A stretch of DNA of 64,000 nt from an uncultured Clostridia bacterium. Lineage in GTDB: Bacteria; Bacillota; Clostridia; Oscillospirales; SIG627. The DNA lies in the NCBI GenBank assembly GCA_947589595.1, contig CANQBV010000008.1, positions 1 through 64,000 on the forward strand, read 5' to 3'. This document shows, in pieces, positions 9,069-16,582 of the stretch (position 1 is the stretch's first letter; every line of letters starts with the position of its first letter). Made by a program: the position numbers and the translations under genes. The notes under the pieces are model-generated. The model made no database searches, was not told where the DNA came from, and saw only the letters and a list, made by a program, of their open reading frames with translations.

Positions 9069-10409
9069 TCACGATCGAATATTCTCATTGTTTTTCCCAA
9101 CCTGTTTTTTATATATAGGCATATATATATCTTTATCCCTTACTACACAGCCGGGTGTACCGCCTTGGGTTCTCATTATTTCGGTGCATTTTGAACAGCA
9201 TATGCAGATCTTATTCTTATCAAAACCTCCATTTTTGATGATGTCATTAGCAAAATCAGGATAAGCAAAAGCCGTTCTTCCAAAGCCTGCAAAATCAAAT
9301 TTATTGTCTTTGATCAATGCTGATACTACATTGGGCGCTGCCACACCTAAATATGAAACGGCCGAGCAGATCATCGCCATATCAGGATTCATTTCCTTCA
9401 ATTTTGCTGTACCGTTCAACACTCTCGCAACGCCCTCTAACGGATGCTCTTCCGCTATATAACTACCCAATGCGAACGGGCGGTTCACATGTGGATTAAA
9501 ATAGGGATTTCCCATCGTAATATTTAATATTCTTACACCCAGCTTATAAAGCTCTTTGATCAGCCAATCAGGCTCGGTGCTGTCAAATGCAAGGCCGCCG
9601 TTTTTGGATACCCCGAAGCCATGAGGATACTCAAAGCCGTCATATACATTAAGGCGCGAAGAAACCCAGAAATCACTTGAACAGCTTTCTATTGCACCTT
9701 TTACACTTTCTCTGAGGAGTCTGGTCCTGTTTTCTAAAGAACCGCCGTATTTTCCATCACGATTATATGCTGAAAGCAGTTCGGAATTTAAATATCTGTG
9801 ACAGCATTTAATGTCCACACCGTCAAAGCCCGCTTTTTCTGCAAGCTTTGCTCCGTTCACAAGCGCCTCACCTACGCGGTCAAGATATTCATCGGTTGCT
9901 ATTCTGTCTTCAGGAATAGGTGTGTCCTTTTCAAAAATGGGATTATTGTAAGCAATTAAAGGTTCAGGAGTACCATTTGGTTTAGAATACCTTCCCGAAT
10001 GAGTAGCCTGCATCATAACAACAGGCGCATAGCCGTTAGCTTTTATAGCGGTTTCTTTAATATCCTCAACCAACTTTTTGAAATCATCAAGATTGTTTTC
10101 AGTAATATATAGCTGGCGAGGATTGGCTCTGCCCTCTTCTAAAACTGCAGTAGCCTCAAACCAGATCATTCCCGCTCCGCCTTTTGAAAAGCGTTCATAG
10201 CGTCTTTGCGTAAGTACATCGGGTCTTCCGTCAGCAGTACCGTCACAGCCCTCCATAGCCTGACAGACAAGGCGATTGTATACTTTTTTCTTCCCAATTA
10301 CGAATTCTTTCCCCAAAATATCCGTGTTTTCCGAATAAGGTAGATATGTTTTTAGGAGCGAATTTTGTGTTTCAAACTCCTCTTTAGACGTATATACCTT
10401 TCGTAACAT
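9069..10409 (-). CDS. NADH:flavin oxidoreductase, Old Yellow Enzyme family with Fe-S cysteines (operon A, first gene)
   Basis: The 446-residue protein has an FMN-binding TIM barrel with the family segment YGGSLENRTRLL and a late phosphate-binding region (GFGRTAFAYPDF). The cysteine cluster C402, C405, C408 and C421 resembles the 4Fe-4S site of 2,4-dienoyl-CoA reductase, although the spacing is not identical. The C-terminal FAD/NAD domain of the full-length reductases is absent, so electrons must come from a partner. Where relatives usually have HxxH or HxxN before GYL, this protein reads KCCHRYL, a changed substrate-activating site. It is the promoter-proximal gene of operon A, with a GAGGTG ribosome site. 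A likely role is reduction of an activated C=C bond. Confidence 0.8.
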   Translation of the reverse strand: MLRKVYTSKEEFETQNSLLKTYLPYSENTDILGKEFVIGKKKVYNRLVCQAMEGCDGTADGRPDVLTQRRYERFSKGGAGMIWFEATAVLEEGRANPRQLYITENNLDDFKKLVEDIKETAIKANGYAPVVMMQATHSGRYSKPNGTPEPLIAYNNPIFEKDTPIPEDRIATDEYLDRVGEALVNGAKLAEKAGFDGVDIKCCHRYLNSELLSAYNRDGKYGGSLENRTRLLRESVKGAIESCSSDFWVSSRLNVYDGFEYPHGFGVSKNGGLAFDSTEPDWLIKELYKLGVRILNITMGNPYFNPHVNRPFALGSYIAEEHPLEGVARVLNGTAKLKEMNPDMAMICSAVSYLGVAAPNVVSALIKDNKFDFAGFGRTAFAYPDFANDIIKNGGFDKNKICICCSKCTEIMRTQGGTPGCVVRDKDIYMPIYKKQVGKNNENIRS

Positions 10410-10439
10410 AGGTACACCTCGCTAAATCTATTTTTATCA

Positions 10440-10468
10440 ATTATAGTAACGCAACAATTTATTAGCAA
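10440..10468 (-). promoter_or_regulatory. Predicted promoter of operon A
   Basis: On the minus strand, TTGCTA (10463-10468) and TATAAT (10440-10445) are separated by 17 bases, 30 bases before the OYE gene. The -35 lies inside an inverted repeat, a likely control point. Confidence 0.6.
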
Positions 10469-10480
10469 TATTTATGTTGC
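10451..10480. promoter_or_regulatory. Inverted repeat between operon A and its AraC gene, candidate operator
   Basis: GCAACA (10451-10456) and TGTTGC (10475-10480) form an inverted repeat with an 18-base gap. It covers the predicted -35 of operon A. A dyad at this place fits binding of the divergently encoded AraC protein. This is inference from position only. Confidence 0.4.
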
Positions 10481-10497
10481 TTTAAAATATGTTAATC

Positions 10498-10526
10498 TTG
10501 CTTTTTTTAATGTTCGGCTATATAAT
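10498..10526 (+). promoter_or_regulatory. Predicted promoter of the operon A araC-type gene
   Basis: TTGCTT (10498-10503), a 17-base spacer and TATAAT (10521-10526). The transcribed leader contains a small hairpin, CACGGC/GCCGTG, near 10555-10572 before the ribosome site. Confidence 0.55.
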
Positions 10527-10607
10527 TTAATATGATGGAGGAGACGACAGAAGACACGGCTGGCTGCCGTGCCTTTCACCGGTATCTTTATTGTAGGAGG
10601 TGGTTTC

Positions 10608-11408
10608 ATGGAATCGTCTATCCAAAGCATAAAATACTCTGATATTGCTGAAAAAACAGCTACACACCGCCACGATACACACCAGATCTTATATGTCTTA
10701 AGCGGAAACGCCCGAATTACCGTTGGCAATGAAAATTATGATTTAGAAAGCGGTTCTCTGATTTTTATAAGCAGAACCGAATCTCATTCTGTAAATTATG
10801 TTGGAGAAAAATACGAAAGATATGAAATCAGAATTTCCCCAGAAATAATAAACTCCTCTCTAAAGGACCAGTGTCTTTACTCAGTGCTTATAAACCGTCC
10901 GGTGGGATTCAGCAGAGTGATAAAACTGAAAAGTCCTGCAATGATCGACATTTTCGAAAAGATAAACCGGGAATTCAATGACAGCGCCCCTTACAGAGAA
11001 GAGGTGCTTTCCATGTTGCTTGATCTGCTTTTTATCACTGTTTACCGAAGCTATCCGGAAATGTTTTCAGTTAAATCCATACCATATTTTGAAACAGTCA
11101 ATCAAATTCAACGGCAGTTTGAAAACGACATTGGAAAGGCATATACCCTGACAGGACTTGCTGCAGAATATCATATAAGCAAATACTATCTTTCGCACAT
11201 TTTTAAAACCATCACGGGATATTCGGTTATGGGTTATTTAAAAGCATTGCGCATTGCCAAAGCGAAAAACCTGCTTGCAAAAACAGATACAATGGTCTGT
11301 GAAATTGTGCAGATTTGCGGTTTTTCCGACAGCAGTAATTTCAGCCGTACCTTTAGAAAACTTAATGGTATTTCTCCCTCAGACTTTAGAACTAAGTATA
11401 AGCAATAA
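10608..11408 (+). CDS. AraC family transcriptional regulator, divergent from operon A
   Basis: The 266-residue protein starts at the ATG at 10608, 7 bases after AGGAGG. An N-terminal cupin-like sensor domain (HRHDTHQILYVLSGNARITVG) covers residues about 15-95. Two helix-turn-helix units of the AraC type occupy the last 100 or so residues (LTGLAAEYHISKYYLSHIFK and VCEIVQICGFSDSSNFSRTF). It is divergent from operon A across a 198-base gap, the usual arrangement for a local activator. The ligand is probably the operon's substrate or an intermediate. The assignment is firm; the regulation target is inferred from position. Confidence 0.88.
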   Translation: MESSIQSIKYSDIAEKTATHRHDTHQILYVLSGNARITVGNENYDLESGSLIFISRTESHSVNYVGEKYERYEIRISPEIINSSLKDQCLYSVLINRPVGFSRVIKLKSPAMIDIFEKINREFNDSAPYREEVLSMLLDLLFITVYRSYPEMFSVKSIPYFETVNQIQRQFENDIGKAYTLTGLAAEYHISKYYLSHIFKTITGYSVMGYLKALRIAKAKNLLAKTDTMVCEIVQICGFSDSSNFSRTFRKLNGISPSDFRTKYKQ

Positions 11409-11429
11409 AATGTTAATCAAAAAATGGAC

Positions 11430-12369
11430 ATTATCAATCGTCCCTACATAAGCGATTTCCCGGATGATATTGCCATTGACATCGTAGGTACATTCGGTGG
11501 TGTTGATCTGATGAAGGTTTTGACGCAAGTCGTTGTTTGGTTGATGCCGGCGATATCTTGATAGGCATAGGTGTGGGCGCATTTGGCCGCTAAACGAAGT
11601 GATCCTGCCAAGACCATCGTACTCATAGTGGATTGCCCCGGTACCGTAAATCTGATCCGGCATTTCGTCTTTGGAAAGGTCGCCGTAGCGGTATTGAATA
11701 TCGGCGGCTCTTTCCTCCTGCATATAGCAGCTGATATTGATCAGGTAGCCGGTTTTATCGTCGTAAGTATAGCACGCCTGGCTGATGACCTGTGACTGGC
11801 CGAAGGTCGTTCCGGTTGTTTCGTAGGTACGTTCAATTACCATTGGCGTCGGTGCTGCTGAGCAATTGCCCACTGGCGGGATCATACTGCGTGTAGGAGG
11901 TATTGCCACTGTTATCGGTCACGCTCACGAGAAAATTCCCGTCTTCCGTATAGGCGGCAGGGCTTTTGAGCACTTTATCGCTGCTTTTGACCGGGGTAAA
12001 GAAATACCACTTTTGGCCGAAATCCCCCTCCACAAAGACCGCCTGTTTGATGGACGACTGGTCATTGGTATCGGTGCTGTCGCCGGGCTGCCCATCGATG
12101 CACTTGGTATAGCAGGAGGCGCCTGTGAAAAGGCGGAAGGTGCCGTCGCTCATTTGGAAGCGCTTGGTATATGCGTCGCGTTCGGAGATGATTTTCCCCA
12201 GGATGTATGCGTCCTCTGTGGTTTTCGAAAGTTCTTGTTCAGCTGTTGCGGTTACGGGCAAAGAAGCTTCTTTTTTTGATGAAAACAGATTTTTCGCATT
12301 TGCCGGGATTAGTTGGGCGTACATGGCGATGGCAAGTAAAACTGCTGTGAATTTCATGCGTATGTTCAT
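11430..12369 (-). pseudogene. YD/RHS-repeat secreted protein, frameshifted and truncated
   Basis: The minus-strand start at 12369 follows AAAGGAG and opens with a signal peptide (residues 1-25, ending IPANA). The mature part leads to YTQYDPASGQLLSSTDANGN and then a stop at 11833. The same family of repeats continues in another frame (VIERTYETTG, then IHYEYDGLGRITSF). It moves to a third frame (HTYAYQDIAGINQTTT) and back again (ECTYDVNGNIIREIAY). At least three frame changes are therefore needed, and the frame ends near 11430 without the RHS core domain. Intact relatives are large wall- or surface-exposed proteins that often carry toxic C-termini. This copy is dead, and its 3' part is missing at the edge of the operon A block. 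Confidence 0.75.
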
Positions 12370-12463
12370 AAACTTTCTCCTTTTCTGGCAAAGGTTTCCT
12401 ACTATTTACACAACAAATGAAAGGGGAAACAGATTACAAAATTTATCGAAAAATTTAATATAA

Positions 12464-12500
12464 AAAAATTTTCAAAAAAATTTTGAAAATTTTTTTATTA
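12464..12500. repeat. AT-rich palindrome between the RHS remnant and the small secreted protein
   Basis: Arms AAATTTTC and GAAAATTT pair around an A/T loop. A wider inverted pair, ACAACAAAT and ATTTGTTGT, flanks it (near 12408 and 12525). It lies in the shared upstream region of two divergent genes and may be an operator or simply curved promoter DNA. Confidence 0.4.
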
Positions 12501-12583
12501 TTTTGTCACCTGTTTGCTTTCTGATTTGTTGTATATGTTAGGGACGGAATTTTCCCTAATAAAAAAAGAAAGGAGATGAAACT

Positions 12584-13033
12584 ATGAAAAATCTGGGTAA
12601 GCGAACCTTGACAGCGTTTTTGGCTGTGTGCCTTTTCGTTGTTCCGCTTTTCTCAATTTCGGCTGTGGCCGCAGCTCCGGAGGAAGTCATGCCGCTTTAT
12701 AATAACACGGTATCTGCTACCAGTAACATGAGCATCAACAGCAATGGTAAGATGACCATCTCGTACATATTCACCGGTTATCCTTCCACAACGACCAAAG
12801 CTGTAATTACTACGTACATTGAGAAAAAGACGCTCTTGTTCTTCTGGAGCCGTGTGGATAACGGTCAGACCGATAAGCAGTGGGTGGATACGATCACCGA
12901 CTACAGGTACGCGGGAGCGCGCGAATATCAGTTGTCTTCATCCGGTACCTATCGTGTCACGATTACCTATGTTATCTACGGAACCGGCGGTTCTCCTGAC
13001 GAAATCACGCACCAAATTACCGACTCCTATTAA
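12584..13033 (+). CDS. Small secreted protein of unknown function
   Basis: The 149-residue protein has a clear signal peptide (residues 1-30, a basic start then LTAFLAVCLFVVPLFSISAVAAA). The start follows AAAGGAGATG. The mature part of about 118 residues is rich in Ser, Thr and Tyr with alternating beta-strand patterns (MSINSNGKMTISYIFTGYPS, EYQLSSSGTYRVTITYVIY), suggesting a small beta-sandwich. It resembles small exported clostridial proteins with a DUF6147-like plan, but I am unsure of the family. It shares an upstream region with the RHS remnant, so the two may once have worked together. It contains no cysteines. Confidence 0.7.
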   Translation: MKNLGKRTLTAFLAVCLFVVPLFSISAVAAAPEEVMPLYNNTVSATSNMSINSNGKMTISYIFTGYPSTTTKAVITTYIEKKTLLFFWSRVDNGQTDKQWVDTITDYRYAGAREYQLSSSGTYRVTITYVIYGTGGSPDEITHQITDSY

Positions 13034-13091
13034 GAGAGTCGGATGCGTGATATTCTTGACGGAGAATGGCAAAACAACCGAATAGAAAAGG

Positions 13092-13131
13092 AAATCCGAT
13101 GAACCGAAATCAATTCGTGTCCATCGGATTT
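13092..13131 (+). terminator. Intrinsic terminator after the small secreted protein
   Basis: AAATCCGATG (13092-13101) pairs with CATCGGATTT (13122-13131), followed by T-rich sequence. A smaller hairpin (CCGACTC/GAGTCGG) overlaps the stop codon. Confidence 0.65.
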
Positions 13132-13188
13132 TTCTCTTAGCGCCTTTAGGTAAAAATCTGTATTTCTTGCGGGATTATAATCGAAATT

Positions 13189-13315
13189 TCACTTGTAAAC
13201 CGCATCCGTGATCAGCTTGCCGTTTACGTAAGCCTCGATGCGGTCGAAATAGAAGCCGAAAGTTTTCTTTGCTTCTTCAGCGGGAACTCCGTTAACGATA
13301 ACAGGCAGAGCTCCT
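13189..13315 (-). pseudogene. Orphan C-terminal gene remnant
   Basis: The minus strand encodes a coherent tail of about 40 residues (LPVIVNGVPAEEAKKTFGF, then FDRIEAYVNGKLITDAVYK) ending in TGA at 13189-13191. It lies directly after the DUF4367 gene. No usable start codon or ribosome site lies before it, and the upstream sequence is that neighbour's end. It therefore looks like what is left of a deleted gene. I do not recognise the family. Confidence 0.4.
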
Positions 13316-13324
13316 TGTTTTTTT

Positions 13325-13990
13325 CTATTTTATCGTCAGAATCAATTGCTTTACGGTATCAATCCTGAAATTTCCATAACAGGAAAGTTCAAAATAGTAC
13401 CCGTCTTTTGTCCATATGGCCTTTTTTACTTCCGCCGACACGTAAAAATGGACTTTCATACCGTCTATCCATTCGGTGTAGACTTCATTTTTTTCAGCAT
13501 CAAAATCGGCCACAGAATTTTCCGTTGTCATTTGAGAAAGCTCAATCACATCGCCTACGTCATTTTCATACATGTTGCTAATGAAATTATCTTTTTGAAC
13601 ATGACCCGCCAGCTCAAAGCCCTCTGGCTCCGGTGAAAACGAATACTCTTTTGTGATCGTGCCGGTCGTATCTCCCTTAAAAGTGTAGTGGGTGAAGGTT
13701 TCGTAAATTTGAACGAAAAACTCAACAATCGGCTCACGGATCGCTTTGACCCCGCACGCTGTGCTGAGCAGAGTCATCAATATCGCACCTATAATGGCGG
13801 CCTTCTTCGGTTTGGTATTTACAAATCTCCAATACGATTTTTTACGCGATTGGATGAGTTTTTCCATTTTCTTCTGAAAACGTTCGGAAAAGGCATAGTG
13901 GATACTGTTTTCATCCAGAGGTATTACTGAAAATTCCGAAGACGCCGCTTCTCTAAAAGCATTTTTCAATTTTGCTGTGCTCATTGACAT
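13325..13990 (-). CDS. DUF4367-type membrane protein, probable anti-sigma factor
   Basis: The 221-residue protein starts at the ATG ending at 13990, after AGGAG. The N-terminal cytosolic part (about 60 residues) is basic and helical and ends with SRKKSYWRFVNTKPKK. One membrane segment follows (residues 64-82, AAIIGAILMTLLSTACGV). The outside domain of about 135 residues resembles DUF4367 (EYSFSPEPEGFELAG, DVIELSQMTTE, YFELSCYGNF). Its start overlaps the end of the sigma gene by 38 bases, so the two are translationally coupled. The arrangement fits a sigma/anti-sigma pair sensing an envelope signal. The role is inferred from context and topology. Confidence 0.7.
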   Translation of the reverse strand: MSMSTAKLKNAFREAASSEFSVIPLDENSIHYAFSERFQKKMEKLIQSRKKSYWRFVNTKPKKAAIIGAILMTLLSTACGVKAIREPIVEFFVQIYETFTHYTFKGDTTGTITKEYSFSPEPEGFELAGHVQKDNFISNMYENDVGDVIELSQMTTENSVADFDAEKNEVYTEWIDGMKVHFYVSAEVKKAIWTKDGYYFELSCYGNFRIDTVKQLILTIK

Positions 13991-14561
13991 GGTTCTCGTC
14001 TCCTTTTATATCGAGCAGCTTCAACAACATCTTTTTCCCTCGAACTAATTGCTGTTTTGTTGTGGTGACAGTCCGGCCCAACAATTTTGCAGTTTCCGGT
14101 ACTGAAAATTCCATAACAAAGTGATAATACAGGACATCGCGGTATTTGTCTTCTAAAAGCTTAATTGCTTTCACAATTTCTTCGTATTCAATCTTTTCAC
14201 ACAGAATTTCAGCAAAGGTGTCATCACGGAGATTCGGGATATCATTTAAATCCAATTTCGGAGTACTGTTTAAAGATATGTGATTTCTATCCTTGGAAGA
14301 CATCATATTCAGCGATTTATTTTTTGTTGCTTTTAATAGATAATTTCGCAAATCAATTTCCGATTGAATGCACTTTACAACGTCCCAAGTTTTGGAAGCA
14401 ACTGTCAGAAAAACAGCACTCACTGCATCCTCTGCATCGGTTTCATTTTTCAGGAAAGAAATCGCCAGGGCAATCATTTGCTTTCTATAGGAATAATAGA
14501 TATCTTCAAACAGCTTTTCATCTTCTTCGTTATCCAGATAAGCAAGGCACAGAGACAGCAT
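13953..14561 (-). CDS. ECF-type RNA polymerase sigma factor
   Basis: The 202-residue protein starts at the ATG ending at 14561, 5 bases after AAAGGAG. Region 2 is at residues about 10-75 (YRKQMIALAISFLKNETDAEDAVSAVFLTV). Region 4 is at about 130-185 (LLEDKYRDVLYYHFVMEFSVPETAKLLGRTVTTTKQQLVRGKKML). It directs transcription of a small stress or envelope regulon and is probably held inactive by the coupled DUF4367 protein. A third in-frame start 42 bases upstream lacks a ribosome site. Confidence 0.85.
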   Translation of the reverse strand: MLSLCLAYLDNEEDEKLFEDIYYSYRKQMIALAISFLKNETDAEDAVSAVFLTVASKTWDVVKCIQSEIDLRNYLLKATKNKSLNMMSSKDRNHISLNSTPKLDLNDIPNLRDDTFAEILCEKIEYEEIVKAIKLLEDKYRDVLYYHFVMEFSVPETAKLLGRTVTTTKQQLVRGKKMLLKLLDIKGDENHVNEHSKIEKCF

Positions 14562-14773
14562 AAATACTCCTTTATGCAACAACGATCTCCGTATATACAA
14601 CAATTCATACGGAGAATAGGTGATAAATTTTTATTTCCAATTTCTGCTTACAATGTGAGAAATATTTCTTATTATAATACCAAAAAGTCCGTGTGTCAAA
14701 TTGAGGATTTCATTTTCTGTTTTTCGGCGTTGTAAGTTTGTCAAATCTCCATCAAGAAAACACAGAAACATAT

Positions 14774-14802
14774 TGAATTTTCAAAAGGAGCATGATATGC
14801 TA
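14774..14802 (+). promoter_or_regulatory. Predicted promoter of the M3 oligopeptidase gene
   Basis: TTGAAT (14774-14779), a 17-base spacer, then TATGCT (14797-14802), 29 bases before the start codon. Confidence 0.45.
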
Positions 14803-14831
14803 TAGAAAAAGAGAGCTTTGAGGTGTGCAAG

Positions 14832-16535
14832 ATGAAATTTTCGGAAATGCCGTATGAACGGCCGGAGCTTGAGAAGGTCAAAGAAACACTGGCCGATTTT
14901 ACGAAAAGGCTGCGCGCGGCTGAAACTTATGAAGCGGCAAGAGCCATTTTCCTGGAGCAGGAAGAATACGGAAAGCATATTTCCACGCTTTCCACGCTGG
15001 CTTTCATCCGTCATTCGATCGACACGCGCGATTCGTTTTATGACAAGGAGGTAAAATTCTGGAACGAAGCGGATCCCGAAATCGAAGAATACAACCAAAA
15101 ATGGACCGCGGCGCTTTTGGAAAGTCCCTATCGCCGGGATTTTGCCGCGGAATACGGCGAGATCATTTTTCTGAATGCCGAGATCCGGCTGAAAACCTTT
15201 TCGCCGGCAATCATTGCCGAATTGCAGGAGGAAAACGACCTCAATCAGGAATATGAAAAGCTGTTGGCCAGCGCACAGATTCCCTTTGAGGGAAAGGTTT
15301 ACACGCTTTCGCAACTCTTCCCTCTCAAGACGGACGCGGACGATGCGCGCCGCCTGGCCGCCTGGAAAGCAGAAGGCGCCTGGTACAAGAAGCAGCAGGA
15401 GCGGCTTGACGGCATTTACGATAAATTGGTGCATTTGCGCGACAGTATGGGCAAAAAGCTCGGCTACGACGGCTATACGCAGCTTGGCTACTACCGCATG
15501 GGGCGCAACTGCTACACGAAAGAAGACGTGGAAAAGTTCCGCGCGGCCGTGGTGAAATTCTTAGTTCCCGTGGCGGACGGGATTTACCGTCGGCAGGCCA
15601 AGCGGCTCGGTAAGGAATACCCCATGAATTTTGCCGACAACGCGCTGACGTTCCGCTCCGGCAACGCCCGCCCCTGCGGCGACGCGGATGCGATCCTGGC
15701 GGCGGGGAAAAAGTTTTACGACGAGCTTTCGCCCGAAACGAGCGAATTTTTCCGCATGATGCTGGACAACCAATTGATGGACGTGCTCTCTACCGAGGGC
15801 AAAGAGGCCGGTGGCTACTGCACAAGCCTGTATGAATACGAAGTACCGTTTATCTTTGCCAATTTTAACGGCACGCGCGACGACGTGGAAACCGTAACGC
15901 ATGAAGCCGGGCACGCCTTTGCCGACTGGTACAACCGCAAGCGAATTCCGTTAGAAACGATGCTGCCTACGCTGGAAGGGTGCGAGGTGCACTCCATGTC
16001 AATGGAATTTTTTGCCTGGCCCTGGGCGGAAACCTTTTTCGGTCAAGACACAAGAAAATTCCTCTATAGTCACCTCGCCGGGGCAATTACCTTTATTCCC
16101 TATGGCACCATGGTAGATCATTTCCAGCACATCGTGTATGAAAAGCCCGATTTGACGCCGCGCCAGCGGCACGACGTCTGGAAAGAGCTTTTAGGAATCT
16201 ATATGCCCTGGGTAAAGCTCGACGGCGACATTCCCTTTTACAGCGACGGCGAGGGCTGGCAGCGGCAGCACCATATTTATTCGCGACCGTTTTACTACAT
16301 TGATTACTGCCTGGCGCAAACGGTATCGTTGCAATTCTGGGCAAAGATTATGGAAGACCGACACGACGCCTGGAAGTATTATATGGCGTACACCGCGCAG
16401 GGTGGTAAGGAGCCGTTTACCGCGCTTTTGCAAAACGCGGGTCTGGACAGTCCCTTTGAAGAAAAATGCCTGCGCGGCGTTTGCGAAAAGGCAAGCGCCT
16501 GGCTTGAGAATTTTGATCTAACGGGAATTGAATAA
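14832..16535 (+). CDS. M3 family oligoendopeptidase
   Basis: The 567-residue zinc metallopeptidase of the thimet/oligoendopeptidase F group has its catalytic HEAGH motif near residue 357 and the downstream Glu in EGCEVHSMSMEFF. The late HHIYSRPFYYIDYCLA block near residue 480 shapes the substrate channel in this family. No signal peptide is present, so it should cleave short peptides in the cytosol, finishing degradation or using imported peptides. I chose the ATG at 14832, 6 bases after AGGTG, over one 9 bases earlier. It is a single-gene unit with its own promoter and terminator. Confidence 0.92.
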   Translation: MKFSEMPYERPELEKVKETLADFTKRLRAAETYEAARAIFLEQEEYGKHISTLSTLAFIRHSIDTRDSFYDKEVKFWNEADPEIEEYNQKWTAALLESPYRRDFAAEYGEIIFLNAEIRLKTFSPAIIAELQEENDLNQEYEKLLASAQIPFEGKVYTLSQLFPLKTDADDARRLAAWKAEGAWYKKQQERLDGIYDKLVHLRDSMGKKLGYDGYTQLGYYRMGRNCYTKEDVEKFRAAVVKFLVPVADGIYRRQAKRLGKEYPMNFADNALTFRSGNARPCGDADAILAAGKKFYDELSPETSEFFRMMLDNQLMDVLSTEGKEAGGYCTSLYEYEVPFIFANFNGTRDDVETVTHEAGHAFADWYNRKRIPLETMLPTLEGCEVHSMSMEFFAWPWAETFFGQDTRKFLYSHLAGAITFIPYGTMVDHFQHIVYEKPDLTPRQRHDVWKELLGIYMPWVKLDGDIPFYSDGEGWQRQHHIYSRPFYYIDYCLAQTVSLQFWAKIMEDRHDAWKYYMAYTAQGGKEPFTALLQNAGLDSPFEEKCLRGVCEKASAWLENFDLTGIE

Positions 16536-16544
16536 AGGAACCGC

Positions 16545-16582
16545 CCCGGCAGATAATCTGCAGGGGCGGCATTTTCCTTTTT
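16545..16582. terminator. Bidirectional terminator between the M3 peptidase gene and glyQS
   Basis: A 14-base stem with one mismatch forms from CCGCCCC-GG-CAGAT and ATCTG-C-A-GGGGCGG. T-rich sequence follows on the plus strand and AAAGGAA flanks it on the other side. Confidence 0.75.
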
